From a virus, in IMG/VR virus record IMGVR_UViG_3300006037_000034, positions 1-23,497 of that record: a DNA stretch of 23,497 bases; one strand, written 5' to 3'. The notes under the pieces were generated by a model. That model saw only the letters and a list, made by a program, of their open reading frames with translations. It did not search any database and was not told the origin of the DNA. Positions 22,156 through 23,497 of the stretch are shown here, in pieces. Both the position numbers and the translations under genes were made by a program. Within the stretch, counting starts at the first letter, position 1, and each line of letters begins with the position of its first letter.

Positions 22156-22384
22156 GCTTATCTTTAAATATTTTTTTGTAATATTGTTCTGCTGTTAATT
22201 CAGTCATGTCGCTTCCCCATTCATTATCAATATAATCACTAATGCCAGCTTCATGACCTTTGTTGTAAGTATCAATAATCTGCTTCTCAAACATTTCATT
22301 AGCTTGTTCAAGTTCTTTTAAAAAGTAAACTCTTTCAGTTCTATTTACCACTTGTTCAAATAACCATTCTACTGCTGTTTTCAT
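22151..22384 (-). CDS. MKTAV-family small protein, first copy
   Basis: This 77-residue protein starts MKTAVEWLFEQVVNRTERVY, followed by LKELEQANEMFEKQIIDTYN, an acidic part (SDYIDNEWGSDMTELTAEQ) and the tail EQYYKKIFKDKL. It is related to the next gene (99 residues) and shares the tail type with the proteins whose stops are at 21316 and 20761. The helical 'EQAxEMxxxQI' part suggests an oligomer or a protein-binding helper. No catalytic motif, cysteine or membrane segment. Function unknown; family membership is from memory. Confidence 0.75.
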   Translation of the reverse strand: MKTAVEWLFEQVVNRTERVYFLKELEQANEMFEKQIIDTYNKGHEAGISDYIDNEWGSDMTELTAEQYYKKIFKDKL

Positions 22385-22385
22385 A
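22368..22385. repeat. Repeat at MKTAV gene start, copy 2
   Basis: Second copy of the 18-base sequence encoding MKTAV, at the start of the 77-residue gene. Confidence 0.8.
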
Positions 22386-22395
22386 ACTGTTGTTT

Positions 22396-22485
22396 TTAAT
22401 CATAATTATAAATACTAATTACCAATGAAATAAGTGAAATTATCAATGATATTATGCCTAAAATAAATTTATTGTTATGATTCAT
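22396..22485 (-). CDS. 29-residue single-pass membrane peptide
   Basis: ATG at 22485 overlaps the stop of the upstream gene by ATGA, and TAA is at 22396. The 29 residues start MNHNNKF and then form one hydrophobic helix (ILGIISLIISLISLVISIY) ending NYD. The exact coupling to the gene before it and the well-formed membrane helix argue that it is real despite its size. It fills what would otherwise be a 97-base gap. Possible roles include a small membrane regulator or a toxin-like or pinholin-like peptide; none can be shown. Confidence 0.6.
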   Translation of the reverse strand: MNHNNKFILGIISLIISLISLVISIYNYD

Positions 22486-22700
22486 TCTGCTGAATTTAAG
22501 TGTTCGTAAAATCGACGCTGGTCGCCAGTTAAATTTTTAGTATTCCAATCTTTTGGTTTTGGAAATTTATATTCTTTTTTGTAAAAAGTAGGTTGTTTTT
22601 TGAAATGTTTTTTTTCTTCTTTTAAAAGAAAATATCCTACCGCCCCATAAGATATCATAAGGGCGGCAAGAATAAAATTGATTATTATTTTATTTGACAT
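22482..22700 (-). CDS. Small membrane-anchored protein
   Basis: This 72-residue protein has one N-terminal membrane helix at about 5-26 (IIINFILAALMISYGAVGYF), then a strongly basic, aromatic segment (KEEKKHFKKQPTFYKKEYKF) and a polar end (KDWNTKNLTGDQRRFYEHLN). The start overlaps the upstream gene by 11 bases and the stop overlaps the 29-residue membrane peptide by ATGA. It probably sits in the inner membrane with the basic tail in the cytoplasm. No family recognised. Confidence 0.65.
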   Translation of the reverse strand: MSNKIIINFILAALMISYGAVGYFLLKEEKKHFKKQPTFYKKEYKFPKPKDWNTKNLTGDQRRFYEHLNSAE

Positions 22701-22905
22701 TTTTTTTTGTTATTAATAGATTAGTACGCATTTCTTCTAAAAAATCAAATACAATTTTTTTGTTTTTTGGAATCACTAATTCTGGTATCGCTACATTAAA
22801 ACAAGCTAGGTTGTAAATTGCCATCCATTCTTCTACGGTTTCAATTGTGACGCTGATTGTTACAGGTTGGAAAATATTTTCAACTTCATTAATTTCTACT
22901 TTCAT
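22690..22905 (-). CDS. Small hypothetical protein
   Basis: This 71-residue protein begins with beta-type sequence (MKVEINEVENIFQPVTISVT), followed by IETVEEWMAIYNLACFNVAI and a helix (FDFLEEMRTNLLITKKN). The 'PVTISVTIETVEEWMAIYNLA' pattern is one I recall from short Bacteroidota phage proteins. No signal, membrane segment or catalytic motif. It overlaps the downstream gene by 11 bases and lies in the same operon as the preceding coiled-coil gene. Confidence 0.65.
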   Translation of the reverse strand: MKVEINEVENIFQPVTISVTIETVEEWMAIYNLACFNVAIPELVIPKNKKIVFDFLEEMRTNLLITKKNVK

Positions 22906-22915
22906 ACTTTTATTT

Positions 22916-23176
22916 TTAATCGTTTAAACCCTTGTTTATTTCAGACTGAGCGTATTGTAATTCCGCTTCCAAAATTTTAATTTGCTCACGCTGCGTGTTG
23001 ACAATTTTAACCAGCTTTTTATTTTTTTCGCTTATTATTTCCTGCAATTTCAATATGATTTTTTCGGACTTTTCATTTTCTTTTTGCAAAAAATCAACAT
23101 AACTATTAATGTCGTTTGTTAAAGAGTTAAATGTATTTACTCTTTTTTCTAGTTTTTTAAAGATATTTCCTGCCAT
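22916..23176 (-). CDS. Coiled-coil small protein
   Basis: This 86-residue protein is almost entirely amphipathic helix: MAGNIFKKLEKRVNTFNSLT, then FLQKENEKSEKIILKLQEII and IVNTQREQIKILEAELQYAQ, with heptad-like spacing of I, L and V. It probably forms a coiled-coil dimer or larger bundle. It follows the first gene by two bases and is transcribed from the promoter near 23430. Function unknown. Confidence 0.65.
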   Translation of the reverse strand: MAGNIFKKLEKRVNTFNSLTNDINSYVDFLQKENEKSEKIILKLQEIISEKNKKLVKIVNTQREQIKILEAELQYAQSEINKGLND

Positions 23177-23178
23177 GA

Positions 23179-23394
23179 TTAATAATTCATTAAATCCAAA
23201 CGTTCATAAACTGCGATTGCTATCTTTTCTCGATGGTGCCACATTAACTCCGTAATATCGTCCCCTGAAACAGTTTCAATCAACTCTACCTGCAATGTAT
23301 CGAGTTGTTGTTCGTCGTTGTCGTATGGCGTTGAAAAATCGTATTCAATTTTTAAGGAAACGCCCTCTAATTCTATCGTTGTGTGTTGTGACAT
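23179..23394 (-). CDS. First gene of the small-gene array, hypothetical
   Basis: This 71-residue acidic protein (MSQHTTIELEGVSLKIEYDF; STPYDNDEQQLDTLQVELIE; ETVSGDDITELMWHHREKIA) has a two-strand start and a C-terminal helix. I recall short proteins starting 'xxxIELxGxxLxVEYDYxP' in Bacteroidota phages, unassigned. It is the first cistron after the promoter at 23423-23452, with a leader of about 20 bases that is A-rich (CTAAAAAAAACAAATT before ATG) and has no Shine-Dalgarno site. Confidence 0.7.
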   Translation of the reverse strand: MSQHTTIELEGVSLKIEYDFSTPYDNDEQQLDTLQVELIETVSGDDITELMWHHREKIAIAVYERLDLMNY

Positions 23395-23422
23395 AATTTG
23401 TTTTTTTTAGATTAATTATATA

Positions 23423-23452
23423 CAAATATATATATCTTTTTTAATATAACAA
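23423..23452 (-). promoter_or_regulatory. Bacteroidota-type promoter of the small-gene array
   Basis: On the minus strand TTG (23452-23450) and TATATTTG (23430-23423) are separated by 19 bases. This matches the -33 TT(T)G and -7 TAnnTTTG arrangement of Bacteroidota sigma-ABfr promoters. The expected start site is near 23416, about 20 bases before the first ATG (23394). A-rich phased tracts lie directly upstream. Confidence 0.6.
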
Positions 23453-23462
23453 CTACTTTTTT

Positions 23463-23497
23463 AAAAAAAAATAAATAAAAAATAAATAAAAAATAAA
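23463..23497. repeat. 11-bp periodic A-tract repeat at window end
   Basis: After nine As, T residues fall at 23472, 23476, 23483, 23487 and 23494, i.e. a period of 11 bases with A6 and A3 tracts. A-tracts repeated about once per helical turn are expected to bend DNA. It lies 10-45 bases upstream of the -33 box on the minus strand. The window ends inside it, so its full length is unknown. Confidence 0.7.

Overview
The window is a structural-gene segment of a tailed, siphovirus-type phage or prophage, most likely infecting a member of the Bacteroidota, probably the Flavobacteriia. Supporting signs are the low GC content, A-rich leaders in place of Shine-Dalgarno sites, intergenic -7 boxes of the TAnnTTTG type, and protein families I recall from Flavobacterium-type phages and prophages (tail-fibre genes, the major tail protein with N-terminal cysteines, and short proteins starting MKTAVEWL and ending YYNExFKSE). 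No integrase, repressor, replication or lysis gene is visible, so the lifestyle cannot be decided. Family calls come from reading the translations and from memory; no database search was run.

Almost everything is transcribed leftwards (minus strand), so the gene order reads from high to low coordinates. (1) 23497-20568: a promoter with phased A-tracts upstream, then a tightly packed run of eleven very small genes. These encode coiled-coil, membrane, lipoprotein and Cys-rich proteins. Two are related MKTAV proteins, and three gene junctions share a 19-20 bp repeat that holds both the stop and the next start codon. (2) 20498-17683: a probable promoter, a two-helix membrane protein coupled to the small terminase subunit, a potentially pseudoknotted RNA element, a free-standing NUMOD4/HNH homing endonuclease, and the large terminase subunit. 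(3) 16411-17646: the portal gene, the only gene on the plus strand, closed by an intrinsic terminator. (4) 16318-11281: a 28-aa ORF, prohead protease, HK97-type major capsid protein with an N-terminal delta domain, three head-completion or connector proteins, the major tail protein and a probable tail chaperone. (5) 11262-1: a terminator hairpin, two tail-assembly genes that overlap by about 107 nt, the tape measure, three baseplate or distal-tail proteins, two tail-fibre or receptor-binding proteins and two small genes, the last cut by the window edge.

Together the genes package DNA (TerS, TerL, portal), build and mature the capsid (protease, capsid protein), join head to tail, and assemble a tail. 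At roughly 0.15 nm per residue the 1296-residue tape measure would give a tail of about 190 nm, which is inference. No gene-free stretch exceeds 300 bases; the longest gaps are about 100 bases (19642-19746, 23395-23497, 16319-16410). The most unusual points are the lone inverted portal gene, the pseudoknot-like RNA in front of the HNH gene, the repeat-punctuated small-gene array with a lipoprotein in it, and two very short ORFs (28 and 29 codons) joined to neighbours by ATGA overlaps.
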